A stretch of DNA of 64,000 nucleotides from Paenibacillus sp. FSL K6-3182 (lineage in GTDB: Bacteria; Bacillota; Bacilli; Paenibacillales; Paenibacillaceae): positions 3,777,501 to 3,841,500 of the forward strand of contig NZ_CP150265.1 of the NCBI RefSeq assembly GCF_037976325.1, in the 5' to 3' direction. A program made the translations under genes and the position numbers. Shown piece by piece: positions 35,286-43,506 of the stretch. The notes under the pieces were generated by a model. That model was not told where the DNA came from. It was given only the letters and a program-made list of their open reading frames with translations, and did no database searches. Position 1 is the first letter of the stretch. Every line of letters begins with the position of its first letter.

Positions 35286-35311
35286 ATTTGTTAACATAAT
35301 TATTATTATGT
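35286..35311. other. dif-like site, copy 2, upstream of xerS
   Basis: Holds the same 18-mer acataattattattatgt (35294-35311) as copy 1 at 13514-13531, in the same orientation; 25 of 26 bases match across 35286-35311. It lies 51 bases ahead of the xerS frame. In streptococci and lactococci the single recombinase XerS acts on a dif site that is located beside its own gene, so the position fits. Function is inferred. Confidence 0.65.
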
Positions 35312-35362
35312 TTATTAAACGCCATTAACTATTCGTACCATTAATTTTAGGAGTGACTCGCC

Positions 35363-36457
35363 ATCAATATTATTAAACAAAAAGATCGTGAAGAGCTCGA
35401 CAAGAAACTTCCTACGATGCCTTGGTATATTGAAAAATTTATTAATTACAAACTTCCGGATTTATCTCCTTCATCGCTCGTCGAATATATGAGAGACTAT
35501 GAAACCTTTCTTAACTGGTTAATGGCAGAAGGTCTTTCTGAAGCAGCAAATATTAGAGACGTAGCTTTGCTTGAACTGGAAAAGCTGCATATGGACAGTA
35601 TAGATGGCTTCCGTATGTATTTATCGACTCATAAAGTGGAGCGAAACAGTAAAACGACGATCTCACGCAAGCTTTCCTCCCTCCGCTCGTTATTTCATTA
35701 TTTAAGTCAAATTGCAGAGGATGAGGAGTTTTATCCTCTCCTCAAACGGAATGTTATGGCAAAAGTTACGATTAAACGTACGCATAAGCCAAAGGATACA
35801 GCCGCAAAGCTTGAGGGCAAGCTGCTTCAAGAAGAGGAAATTTCCGAATTTATGGCTTATATTAAACAGCATTATGGGACGGATGTTGCCAAAAACAAGC
35901 AGGCACTTTACGCATACGAGCTTAATATGACAAGAGATGCATGTATCATTAGCTTTATTCTACATTCAGGTTTGCGTGTATCTGAACTCGTCAATTTGAA
36001 CGTCGATGATATCGATCTCAAGAAGAAGCTTTCCTATGTATATCGCAAAGGTAAAAATGACGATACGTTTAAAGCTCCTGTATATTTTCGCCAAGAGGCG
36101 GTTGAGGATCTGCAAGCTTATTTGACTCTTAGGGAACTCCGTTACAAGGCGCCAAAAAGAGAAAAAGCTTTGTTTCTGGCTGTTGCTAATGGAAAAAACG
36201 AGGGTTCACGCATGACGAAGCGAGCAATTCAAGAAATGGTCCTGAAATATGCCAAACGCTTTGGAAAACCTTACTTATCCGTACATAAGCTCAGACATAG
36301 CTTCGCCACGGACTACTATCTGCGAAACGACATCTACAAAACTCAAGAGCAGCTTGGGCATGCTTCGCCGGAAACGACACAAATTTATGCGCATTTAACA
36401 GATAAAACGATGGCACAAGCAATCGATCGCACAAAAAAAGAGGACGAGTCAAGCTAG
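35363..36457 (+). CDS. xerS: Tyrosine recombinase XerS
   Basis: A tyrosine recombinase of the XerS type, 346 residues from the first ATG (35417) or 364 from the upstream position used here. The N-terminal PWYIEKFINYKLPDLSPSSL and the long insertion between domains are XerS traits. Catalytic residues counted from the ATG are R187 (LHSGLRVSE), H290 and R293 (HKLRHSFAT), H315 (LGHASPE) and Y324 (TTQIYAH). The segment before the ATG (NIIKQKDREELDKKLPT) also looks like XerS coding sequence. AGGAG at 35349-35353 lies nine bases ahead of an ATC at 35363, with a stop just upstream and no ATG, GTG or TTG between. So initiation may use a rare ATC codon, or start at the ATG. A dif-like site lies upstream. 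Confidence 0.88.
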   Translation: MNIIKQKDREELDKKLPTMPWYIEKFINYKLPDLSPSSLVEYMRDYETFLNWLMAEGLSEAANIRDVALLELEKLHMDSIDGFRMYLSTHKVERNSKTTISRKLSSLRSLFHYLSQIAEDEEFYPLLKRNVMAKVTIKRTHKPKDTAAKLEGKLLQEEEISEFMAYIKQHYGTDVAKNKQALYAYELNMTRDACIISFILHSGLRVSELVNLNVDDIDLKKKLSYVYRKGKNDDTFKAPVYFRQEAVEDLQAYLTLRELRYKAPKREKALFLAVANGKNEGSRMTKRAIQEMVLKYAKRFGKPYLSVHKLRHSFATDYYLRNDIYKTQEQLGHASPETTQIYAHLTDKTMAQAIDRTKKEDESS

Positions 36458-36497
36458 CGCATTTTTTGCGTAAGCCTGACTTGCCCTCTTTTTTTAT
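36433..36497. terminator. Shared terminator, xerS and ABC operon
   Basis: aaaaaaagagg and agtca (36433-36451) pair with tgact and cctcttttttt (36477-36495), with an inner stem agcgca/tgcgt. It overlaps the xerS stop and lies just after the convergent ABC gene. Confidence 0.82.
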
Positions 36498-36506
36498 TTC
36501 ATGCCA

Positions 36507-38315
36507 TTAAGAACTGGTTTGCAAAATAACAGATTCCTGCATAGACAGCTGTGTCAGAACAAGATTGGAGTAGATGCCGCCTTTCTTCATCAGCTCCGAA
36601 TGCGACCCCTGCTCGGCTACTCTTCCGTTCTCAATGACGAGAATAAGATCAGCATCCTTAATGGTGGATAGTCTGTGCGCGATAATAAACGCCGTTCTTC
36701 CTGCTAGCAGCGTGTGCAAAGCCTCTTGAATATGCTGCTCGGTTTCCATGTCAACGCTGGAAGTAGCCTCGTCTAATATAAGTATGCCGGGATCTGATAG
36801 CAATACACGGCCGAAAGCGAGCAATTGCCTTTGGCCTACCGAGAGTTTTGAGCCTCTCTCCTCCAGCTGCGTTTGATACCCGTCTGACAGCTTGCTTACG
36901 ACGCGGTCCAGCCTTACGCTCTCGGCTGCTCTAAGCAGCTCTTCCTCTGTTGCATGGTCGTTGCCATAACGCAAGTTCTCTTCTACCGTACCCGCAAAAA
37001 TAAATGAGTCCTGAAGCACGATTCCCATTTGCTTACGTAGAGATTCGAGCGTTGCCTGCTTGACGTCCATCCCATCGATTCGCACGGTTCCGTCAGTAGC
37101 ATCGTAGAAGCGCATTAAGAGATTAACAATCGTGCTTTTTCCAGCGCCGGTTGGCCCGACTAAAGCTACTCTTTGCCCGGGCTTAACGAGAAATGAAACG
37201 TTATGAAGCACATCTGGTTTATTTTCCTCATATCGAAACGAAACATTATCAAACTCAACCTCACCGCGAACCTGCGGCAGTTCTGAAGCATGCTTGCTAT
37301 TTTTCACCTCTGGATCGGTATCCAGCACTTCAAAAATACGCTCAGCAGAAGCCATAGCTGACAACAGCTGGCTATAAACCTTGGATAAGGCGCTCAGCGG
37401 CCCCCAGAAGCGCCATAAATAATTAATGAACGCCATAATGAAGCCAAGCGTAAGCGCGCCTTCAATGACCTTCGTGGCTCCGAACCAAACTACGATACAG
37501 GTGCCCAGCATTCCGATCATTTCAACCAGTGGATATACGGTTGATTCCAACGTAATTGCTCGCATAAATGCGCCTTTGTTGCGGGTATTTATGCCTTCAA
37601 ATCGCTCATTATTTGTACGCTGGCGTGAGAAGGCTTGAATGACACGAATGCCCTGTATCGTTTCGTTCACATTACCGTTAATCGATGACATCGTTGAGCG
37701 TGAACGCGACCATGAGCCTTCAATTTTTGGACGGAGCTTTGCAACGATGAAATAGAGCAGCGGCATCATAATAAATGAGAGCAAAGCAAGCTGCCAATCC
37801 ATCCAGATCAAAATGATGACGATGCCAAGTAAATGTGTAACCTCCATCACCATCGTTATCAAACCGCCGTTGATTAGCTCGCCAATTGCATTTGTATCAT
37901 TCGTAATTCTGGACATAATTTTACCAGCGGGACGTCCGTCAAAAAAACGAAAGGACAAGGTTTGCAAATGATTAAATAATTGCTGACGAAGATCAAACAA
38001 AATACGTTGTCCTGTAAAATTGATCCATCTGGTATGCATATAGCTAAACAACCAGCCTATTAGCTTAACGCCCAGCAGAATAGCACCCAATACATGGATA
38101 ACCGAATAATCTTTTTGGTTTATCCCTTTATCGATGATGTACGCAAGAATAATTGGTTCGGATAAGCTTAATAACATATTAATAAGCACTATAATAATGA
38201 CCCACGTCATTAATTTGCGATAAGGGATAAGATATTGAAGCATACGCCGCATGTATTTCCCATTAAACGGCTTCTCTTCTACATCAGAATCCATATCCCA
38301 CTCCACTTGACTCAT
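36507..38315 (-). CDS. ABC exporter half, canonical H-loop subunit
   Basis: A 602-residue ABC half-transporter: six membrane helices (about 35-330) and a nucleotide-binding domain (about 360-590). Walker A is GPTGAGKST, Walker B ILILDEATSSVD and the H-loop is IIAHRLSTI. The signature is LSVGQ instead of LSGGQ. It is the second gene of a two-gene operon with another half-transporter, so the pair is a heterodimeric exporter of the BmrCD/LmrCD/YfiBC kind, usually exporting drugs or lipophilic compounds. The altered signature faces the partner's Walker A, where the H-loop histidine is lost. It starts 15 bases after the upstream gene stop. Confidence 0.94.
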   Translation of the reverse strand: MSQVEWDMDSDVEEKPFNGKYMRRMLQYLIPYRKLMTWVIIIVLINMLLSLSEPIILAYIIDKGINQKDYSVIHVLGAILLGVKLIGWLFSYMHTRWINFTGQRILFDLRQQLFNHLQTLSFRFFDGRPAGKIMSRITNDTNAIGELINGGLITMVMEVTHLLGIVIILIWMDWQLALLSFIMMPLLYFIVAKLRPKIEGSWSRSRSTMSSINGNVNETIQGIRVIQAFSRQRTNNERFEGINTRNKGAFMRAITLESTVYPLVEMIGMLGTCIVVWFGATKVIEGALTLGFIMAFINYLWRFWGPLSALSKVYSQLLSAMASAERIFEVLDTDPEVKNSKHASELPQVRGEVEFDNVSFRYEENKPDVLHNVSFLVKPGQRVALVGPTGAGKSTIVNLLMRFYDATDGTVRIDGMDVKQATLESLRKQMGIVLQDSFIFAGTVEENLRYGNDHATEEELLRAAESVRLDRVVSKLSDGYQTQLEERGSKLSVGQRQLLAFGRVLLSDPGILILDEATSSVDMETEQHIQEALHTLLAGRTAFIIAHRLSTIKDADLILVIENGRVAEQGSHSELMKKGGIYSNLVLTQLSMQESVILQTSS

Positions 38316-38330
38316 GTTTTCACCTCTCTT

Positions 38331-40076
38331 CTATTGATGTGCGATTTGCTTCTGTCTATCAAACAATTGACGGAAGAAGCCACTGCCTTCGTTTAGTTCC
38401 TTATGTGTGCCTTCTTCTGCCACGCGGCCATTTTCGAGTACAATAATACGGTCCGCATGCTGAATCGAGGAAAGCCGCTGCGCGATTATAAATGTCGTGC
38501 GACCCTTCATGACTTCTAATAAAGCTTCATGAATAGCTGATTCTGTTGCTGTATCTACACTTGCTGTCGCTTCATCCAGTACTAGAATTGGCGGATCCAT
38601 TAAAATCGCACGAGCAAGCGCCACGCGTTGTCTTTGTCCGCCAGAGAGCCCGACACCCCGCTCACCGATTCGCGTATCGTAGCCGCTTGGCATGCTTTCG
38701 ATGAAGGAATGGATTTGCGATTTGCGTGCTGCCTCCTCAATTTGCTCCTGCGTTGCATCCGGATGACCGTAGGCGATATTATCTCTAATCGATGCTGAGA
38801 ACAAGAAGGTCTCTTGCGGTACAATACCTATGCTTCGCCGCAGACCATCAAGCTCATATTCCCGCACATCTACACCATCAATGAGTACACTGCCACCGGA
38901 CACATCATAATAACGAGAAAGCAAGCCAATTAGACTGCTTTTGCCTGAACCGGTGGCACCGAGTACACCGATCACCTCACCTTGCTTCACTTGGAAAGAA
39001 ACCTCATCCAATATCGGCTTATCCTTCGCTAAATCCTGATCGGAGAAGAAGAATGTTACGCGATCAAAAACGACGTTGCCGTGCATTCCGTCCGTATTTA
39101 TCGCTTGTTCAGGGGTTTGAATATCAACCGGTGTGTCCAGCACTTCAAATACACGTGGAGCTGCTTTAATCGCTTGTTGAAAAATATTAATTTGCCAGCC
39201 TAGCATATTCAGCGGCCAAATAATGCCCCATGTGTACCATTGAAACGCCATGAAGGTACCAATCGACATCTCTTCCCGAGCAACAAAAATAGCACCGATC
39301 CAAATCATCAAAACAAACGTGAGTCCTCCGTAAAAGCCCATGAGCGGAAATGCTTTTGCCTCCAGCCTTGCCCGGTCCATATTTGTATCGAAATTTTGCT
39401 CATTTCGCTCAGCGAATTTCCGTTGTTCTACGGACTCTGTTGCAAAAGATTTGACAACTCGAATGCCTGAAATATTTTCTTGAAGCGTAGTTGTTAAGCG
39501 CCCCATTTGTTCACGAATATTGGACCAAGCTGGTCCTACTTTGTGGTTAAAGCGAAATAACACGAACAAAATAAAAGGAATTGTAATTAAGCTGATTAAA
39601 GTTACTTTCCATTGCATCGTCATCATGAAAATCGTCGTTCCGATAAATGTTAGCATGCCAGTAAATAAGTTCATCGCTCCAAACCCGACAAAGTTTTTTA
39701 CCGCATCAATATCCCCAGTCATTCTGGACATGAGCTGACCAGTCTGCGCACGGTCATAATAAGAAAATGATAACCGCTGCAAATGCTCATAAAGCTCTTT
39801 CCGGAGTTTAAACACGACATTTTGACCGACCAGCTCTTGAGAATAACCTTGTATAAACATGCCTAAGCTCTTTAAAGCTTGAATGCCTGCCAAAGCAAGT
39901 GTTAATCCGATCACGACGGACATATTGCTTTTTCCGATTCCTTCGTCAAATATTTTGGCTAATACCCAAGGAGCTACCAAATCGAATATCGTCGCAAAAA
40001 TCATAATGATAACCGCTGTAAATACCCATTTGGCACTCGGTCTTACATAAATCATCAAACGTAACAGCGTTTTCAT
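38331..40076 (-). CDS. ABC exporter half, degenerate H-loop subunit
   Basis: A 581-residue ABC half-transporter with six membrane helices and a nucleotide-binding domain. Walker A is GATGSGKSS, the signature LSGGQRQRVALARA and Walker B ILVLDEATASVD with the catalytic glutamate. The H-loop reads IIAQRLSSI, with glutamine instead of histidine. The start is ATG 40076 after GGAAGGGGC at six bases; an upstream frame to 40157 runs through the attenuator hairpin and is rejected. It is the first gene of the exporter operon, preceded by a leader peptide and intrinsic terminator (40104-40283) that probably control it. Substrates are unknown. Confidence 0.94.
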   Translation of the reverse strand: MKTLLRLMIYVRPSAKWVFTAVIIMIFATIFDLVAPWVLAKIFDEGIGKSNMSVVIGLTLALAGIQALKSLGMFIQGYSQELVGQNVVFKLRKELYEHLQRLSFSYYDRAQTGQLMSRMTGDIDAVKNFVGFGAMNLFTGMLTFIGTTIFMMTMQWKVTLISLITIPFILFVLFRFNHKVGPAWSNIREQMGRLTTTLQENISGIRVVKSFATESVEQRKFAERNEQNFDTNMDRARLEAKAFPLMGFYGGLTFVLMIWIGAIFVAREEMSIGTFMAFQWYTWGIIWPLNMLGWQINIFQQAIKAAPRVFEVLDTPVDIQTPEQAINTDGMHGNVVFDRVTFFFSDQDLAKDKPILDEVSFQVKQGEVIGVLGATGSGKSSLIGLLSRYYDVSGGSVLIDGVDVREYELDGLRRSIGIVPQETFLFSASIRDNIAYGHPDATQEQIEEAARKSQIHSFIESMPSGYDTRIGERGVGLSGGQRQRVALARAILMDPPILVLDEATASVDTATESAIHEALLEVMKGRTTFIIAQRLSSIQHADRIIVLENGRVAEEGTHKELNEGSGFFRQLFDRQKQIAHQ

Positions 40077-40103
40077 TGGATTGCCCCTTCCCCTATAGGA
40101 AAC

Positions 40104-40139
40104 AAAAAAAGACCTCAAGCCATCATCGGCTTGAGATCT
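40104..40139 (-). terminator. Attenuator terminator ahead of the ABC operon
   Basis: agatctcaagcc (40139-40128) pairs with ggcttgaggtct (40121-40110) with one G.U pair, followed by seven Ts (40110-40104). It lies between the leader peptide stop and the first ABC gene, only about 25 bases before that gene's ribosome site. Alternative pairing with 40188-40203 would open it. Confidence 0.9.
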
Positions 40140-40160
40140 TCGTATAATAGCGTGCAACGG

Positions 40161-40283
40161 TCAAAAAAGCTGCGTTGACACCAATGAACGAAGGCAGCCC
40201 GATCGGCATGTTTGAACAACAAGATGGAAATTCATGCTAAACTGCACGCCTTCGACATTCATTCCAATCTGATTGAAAAACAT
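40161..40283 (-). CDS. Leader peptide of the ABC exporter operon
   Basis: A 40-residue frame from ATG 40283 to TGA 40161 with AAGGGGGG seven bases upstream, the strongest ribosome site in this stretch. The peptide begins MFFNQIGMNVEG and ends STQLF, with two cysteines in TCRSGC; it has no signal peptide and no obvious domain. Its codons contain the segments that form the antiterminator: CGAAGGC (40254-40248), ATCGGGCT (40203-40196) and CTTCGT (40193-40188). A ribosome held early in the peptide would favour the antiterminator. This arrangement matches bmrB, the leader peptide that controls the bmrCD exporter in B. subtilis, although I see no sequence similarity. Existence and role are inferred from layout. 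Confidence 0.72.
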   Translation of the reverse strand: MFFNQIGMNVEGVQFSMNFHLVVQTCRSGCLRSLVSTQLF

Positions 40284-40336
40284 TCGTGAGCCCCCCTTTT
40301 CGTATCCATTTGATCATATTTTCCTAACCCATCCAA

Positions 40337-40366
40337 ATCTTAACACCTGTTTCTGCCTTTGCGCAA
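40337..40366 (-). promoter_or_regulatory. Putative promoter of the ABC exporter leader
   Basis: TTGCGC (40366-40361) and TAAGAT (40342-40337) with an 18-base spacer, placed about 55 bases ahead of the leader peptide start on the minus strand. Confidence 0.5.
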
Positions 40367-40388
40367 GAGGTTTTTACAAAAAAAAGAT

Positions 40389-40931
40389 TTAAAACCTGTC
40401 CGACTCATTCGGCAAATCAAAGTCACTTGAGGAGATGCCTTCCTCTACCGCAAACTCAAAATCTTCAATATCGTAAATTTGTACAGGGACCTCTGCTTCT
40501 ATCAGCTTATCTTGAAACTCAAACTGATCCGACAGCAATGGGACTTGCAGCTTCAACCCTGTTAACAGCAATTCCGTTTCGATCGGATCGAACATCTCGC
40601 CATAATGGGCATTATCGACAGCATGCACGACTGTAAAATGAATCGTATCATTTAGAATGAGCGGAGAGCTTTCTCGCCAAGGCACTTGCATGGCCTTTTC
40701 AATTTTTTTGCGATTAAGAGCATCCTCAAAAAAAGCAATAAGTTCATTTATTTTGGTTTTTACATGTCCATCATCATCTGGATCATCCATGACAGGTTCA
40801 ACACCGTCTCTCATTTCATACAGCTCAGCTATGGATGAATAAGGAACGACAAAATCAATTGGACGACTCGGTACAAGAAGATGTCCATACGTTGCCACCA
40901 GTACTGCCTCTATTACAAAACGTCGCCGCAT
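40389..40931 (-). CDS. Hypothetical protein, acidic
   Basis: A 180-residue acidic cytoplasmic protein I do not recognise. It begins MRRRFVIEAVLVATYGHLLVPSRPIDFVVPYSSIAELYEM and has several acidic stretches (MDDPDDDGHVKTKINELIAFFEDAL, EGISSSDFDLPNES). The start is ATG 40931 with GGAGGAG five bases upstream; the longer frame to 41060 is not supported. The high coding quality and good ribosome site mark it as real. It lies upstream of the ABC exporter leader on the same strand and divergent from ypdA, without a clear terminator behind it. Confidence 0.8.
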   Translation of the reverse strand: MRRRFVIEAVLVATYGHLLVPSRPIDFVVPYSSIAELYEMRDGVEPVMDDPDDDGHVKTKINELIAFFEDALNRKKIEKAMQVPWRESSPLILNDTIHFTVVHAVDNAHYGEMFDPIETELLLTGLKLQVPLLSDQFEFQDKLIEAEVPVQIYDIEDFEFAVEEGISSSDFDLPNESDRF

Positions 40932-41138
40932 GTGATCTCCTCCTATCATTTTGTGAAATAAAGCTAGTTTCATAGAACCGGTATACAAATAAGAATGGTT
41001 ACACATTATTATACAATAATATATTGCATGTACACGAGAGCCATAAATCCAGATTTGCACAATATGTACGCCTCGCAGTAAAATGATCGTTATATTAGAA
41101 TTTATATCGCTTCGTTATAGTATAGGAGGGTAATACGA

Positions 41139-42113
41139 ATGCAAAAAGAAGAAGCCATCATCATTGGAGGCGGTCCGTGCGGCTTGGCAGCAGCGATTGA
41201 ACTCGAACGGATTGGTCTCCAGCCACTTGTCATAGAGAAACGCAACATTGTACATTCAATCTCGCAATATCCCACTTATATGCAATTTTTCAGCAGTCCA
41301 GAAAATCTTGAAATCGGCGATATACCATTCACAACGGCTAACGATAAGCCTTCCAGACTGGAAGCACTTAATTATTATAGAACAGCCGCGCAGCGCAAAA
41401 ACGTTCGTGTGCAAGCCTATGAAATGATAAATAAGATTACGCCTGAGAATGGACAGTTTATTTTGCATGGAGAAGATCGTTTTGGCGAGAAGCGCACATA
41501 CCAAAGCAAGTATGTCATCATCGCTACAGGTTATTTCGATCATCCGAATGAGCTGGGCATTCCCGGTGAGCAGCTCGATAAGGTTAGTCATTTCTTCCGC
41601 GAATCGCATCCCTACGTTGGTATGAAAGTTGCCATTATTGGCGGCAGCAACTCCGCAATCGATGCGGCTTTAGAGCTTGAGAGGGTCGGTGCAGAGGTAA
41701 CGGTCGTCTATCGCGGCAATGATTATTCTACCAGCATTAAGCCATGGGTTAAGCCAGGTTTCCAGAGCAAAGTAACGAAAGGCTCTATTCGCATGCTGTT
41801 TCAGTCAACTGTAACCTCTATCGAAAACAATGACATCACTGTACTAGGACCTGAAGGCGAGATCCGTTTGGAAAATGATTTTGTATTAGCTTTGACCGGC
41901 TTCCATCCCGATCGCAACTTCCTTAACACAAGCGGCGTTACGATTGAAGAAGAAGGGTATCCAACCTTCAACGAAGATACTATGGAAACGAATGTTCCAG
42001 GCATTTATCTCGCAGGTGTCGTAGCCTCCAGACATGAAGCAAATGAAATTTTCATCGAATCCGGACGTTATCATGGCCATAAGATTGCCGAACATATTTT
42101 AAGCCTCAAATGA
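41139..42113 (+). CDS. ypdA: YpdA-type bacillithiol disulfide reductase
   Basis: A 324-residue flavoprotein that reduces bacillithiol disulfide with NADPH and so keeps the low-molecular-weight thiol pool of Firmicutes reduced. FAD-binding Rossmann motif IIIGGGPCGLAAA carries the YpdA-specific C14 in place of the usual alanine. Further features are IIATGYFDHPN, the NADPH motif VAIIGGSNSAIDAALELERVGAEVTVVYRG and the C-terminal GIYLAGVVASRHEANEIFIESGR. The ATG follows GGAGGG at eight bases. It is a single gene flanked by a shared terminator with the DUF4129 operon. Confidence 0.94.
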   Translation: MQKEEAIIIGGGPCGLAAAIELERIGLQPLVIEKRNIVHSISQYPTYMQFFSSPENLEIGDIPFTTANDKPSRLEALNYYRTAAQRKNVRVQAYEMINKITPENGQFILHGEDRFGEKRTYQSKYVIIATGYFDHPNELGIPGEQLDKVSHFFRESHPYVGMKVAIIGGSNSAIDAALELERVGAEVTVVYRGNDYSTSIKPWVKPGFQSKVTKGSIRMLFQSTVTSIENNDITVLGPEGEIRLENDFVLALTGFHPDRNFLNTSGVTIEEEGYPTFNEDTMETNVPGIYLAGVVASRHEANEIFIESGRYHGHKIAEHILSLK

Positions 42114-42142
42114 TTATATGGTTAAGCTTTGAATCATACACC

Positions 42143-42186
42143 AAAAAAAGGGAATCAGCTTGTTAAGCTTGATTCCCTTTTTTTTC
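42143..42186. terminator. Bidirectional terminator, ypdA / DUF4129
   Basis: aaaaaaagggaatca (42143-42157) pairs with tgattccctttttttt (42170-42185), with T-runs on both strands. It overlaps the last codons of the DUF4129 gene. Confidence 0.93.
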
Positions 42187-43506
42187 GAACTGGTTTTTAA
42201 GAGCGTTGATTTGTTGGTCATCTGGCTGCTTATCGCCATACCTTGCTTCTTCGTACAACTCAATAAATCGAGGCATATTGTCGAGCTTGCCAGCCTGCCA
42301 TGTATTCAGGTCTTCTGATGTTTCGCGCGGAGTCATATGTTCTTTGACCGTATACCCCTGTTCGGCGCTGCTTCTCAATAAGCGAGCATATAAAAACCTG
42401 ATTTTTTCTGTATTTGTTCGCAGCTCATTCCATTCCTGAGCAAAGGAGCGCTTCTTAGGCAGCAGCTGCTTCAGTTTATTTCCCATTTGCTCCCGCCATT
42501 TAGTTAATGTCATTAAACTTTCAACTTCATCTGTAAAGCCAACCCCATTATTGCGGCTATCTGCTCCTCTTTCCTGCAATTTAGCAGCAAGCAGTTTCAC
42601 CCATTGCATTACCTTTCTAGCAATAAAATAGAACAGAATGCAGAGGATGATGATGACTAACACGATGCCGATAATTTTCGCAATTTGCTCGAGTAGCAGC
42701 ATCCAATCAGACGGCGGCTTCGTTTCCTCCAAAGGCATCTCAGGTGTTGAAGAATCAATAGGAGGTTCTTCGACCGGTGTCTGCTCCCTAGACTGGTTTA
42801 GCCAATTCATTATTCGTTCTATGATCGAATGAAAGAAGCTCTCAATCATCTTCTGAATTTGGCGGAAAAGAGCAAGAATGCTAATGATGCTGACGATTAC
42901 AATAATTAATAGACGATTTTGGCGTTTGAAAGCAAGAGTAGCTGACGTTTTACCTGAATCTACTGTTTCACTGTTCAAATGCCGCTCATTTGCAAAAAAG
43001 AAAAATATAATGACGGCAGCAATTCCGCAAACGATTAAAACACCGTTGTACTCCATCAGTTTTTTTAACGCAATTATTTTTAACGGCTGCACAGCTACAT
43101 AAAGGAGCACGCCAATCAGCATCTGTGTATTGGGAAATGAGTTGAACCATCCGCGCAATTGCGCCGACATGCCCTTCATTGCTGCTACAGCAGCAGCAAG
43201 TCCGCATACAACCATAGGGACGATATCCACATTACCTACCCATGCGATAATGAACAAACTGCTATGCAACGCCCCAATAGCAATAGCTAGAAGCAGCTTC
43301 ACGCCGTATCGTAATCTTGGATATTTTCCGAGGATTAGCGATGCCGTCCAGTAACAGAGAGGAATCGTTGCTATCCATGGCCACAAAGCTCCAGCAGGCA
43401 GCAAGTAAACAGCTATCGCTATAAATACGGGCAAATAAAAGAGCAGTTCAATAACGCCTTGACCTAAGGTATTTAAAGAAAAAGATCGCTTTTGGGGCTC
43501 ATTCAC
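42163..43506 (-). CDS. DUF4129 multi-helix membrane protein
   Basis: A 447-residue membrane protein with about five to six helices in the first 185 residues, then one near 205, a proline-rich stretch with PVEEPPIDSSTPEMPLEE, another helix near 280, and a cytoplasmic C-terminal DUF4129-like domain (RFLYARLLRSSAEQGYTVKEHMTPRET, LYEEARYGD). In related operons this segment is often fused to a transglutaminase domain; none is seen here. It starts at a GTG that overlaps the DUF58 stop (GTGA), with GAGGTG upstream. Together with MoxR and DUF58 it forms a known three-gene set whose function is not well defined. Confidence 0.85.
   Translation of the reverse strand: MNEPQKRSFSLNTLGQGVIELLFYLPVFIAIAVYLLPAGALWPWIATIPLCYWTASLILGKYPRLRYGVKLLLAIAIGALHSSLFIIAWVGNVDIVPMVVCGLAAAVAAMKGMSAQLRGWFNSFPNTQMLIGVLLYVAVQPLKIIALKKLMEYNGVLIVCGIAAVIIFFFFANERHLNSETVDSGKTSATLAFKRQNRLLIIVIVSIISILALFRQIQKMIESFFHSIIERIMNWLNQSREQTPVEEPPIDSSTPEMPLEETKPPSDWMLLLEQIAKIIGIVLVIIILCILFYFIARKVMQWVKLLAAKLQERGADSRNNGVGFTDEVESLMTLTKWREQMGNKLKQLLPKKRSFAQEWNELRTNTEKIRFLYARLLRSSAEQGYTVKEHMTPRETSEDLNTWQAGKLDNMPRFIELYEEARYGDKQPDDQQINALKNQFEKKGNQA

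Noticed and set aside
13526..36457. The 13.5-36.5 kb interval as a prophage or integrative element
   Set aside because: The genes inside are ordinary chromosomal ones (uppP, germination, sleB, TerC) and no phage, conjugation or transposase genes were seen.
40077..40157. Upstream extension of the first ABC gene
   Set aside because: It would translate the attenuator hairpin; the ATG at 40076 has a good ribosome site and the family's start.
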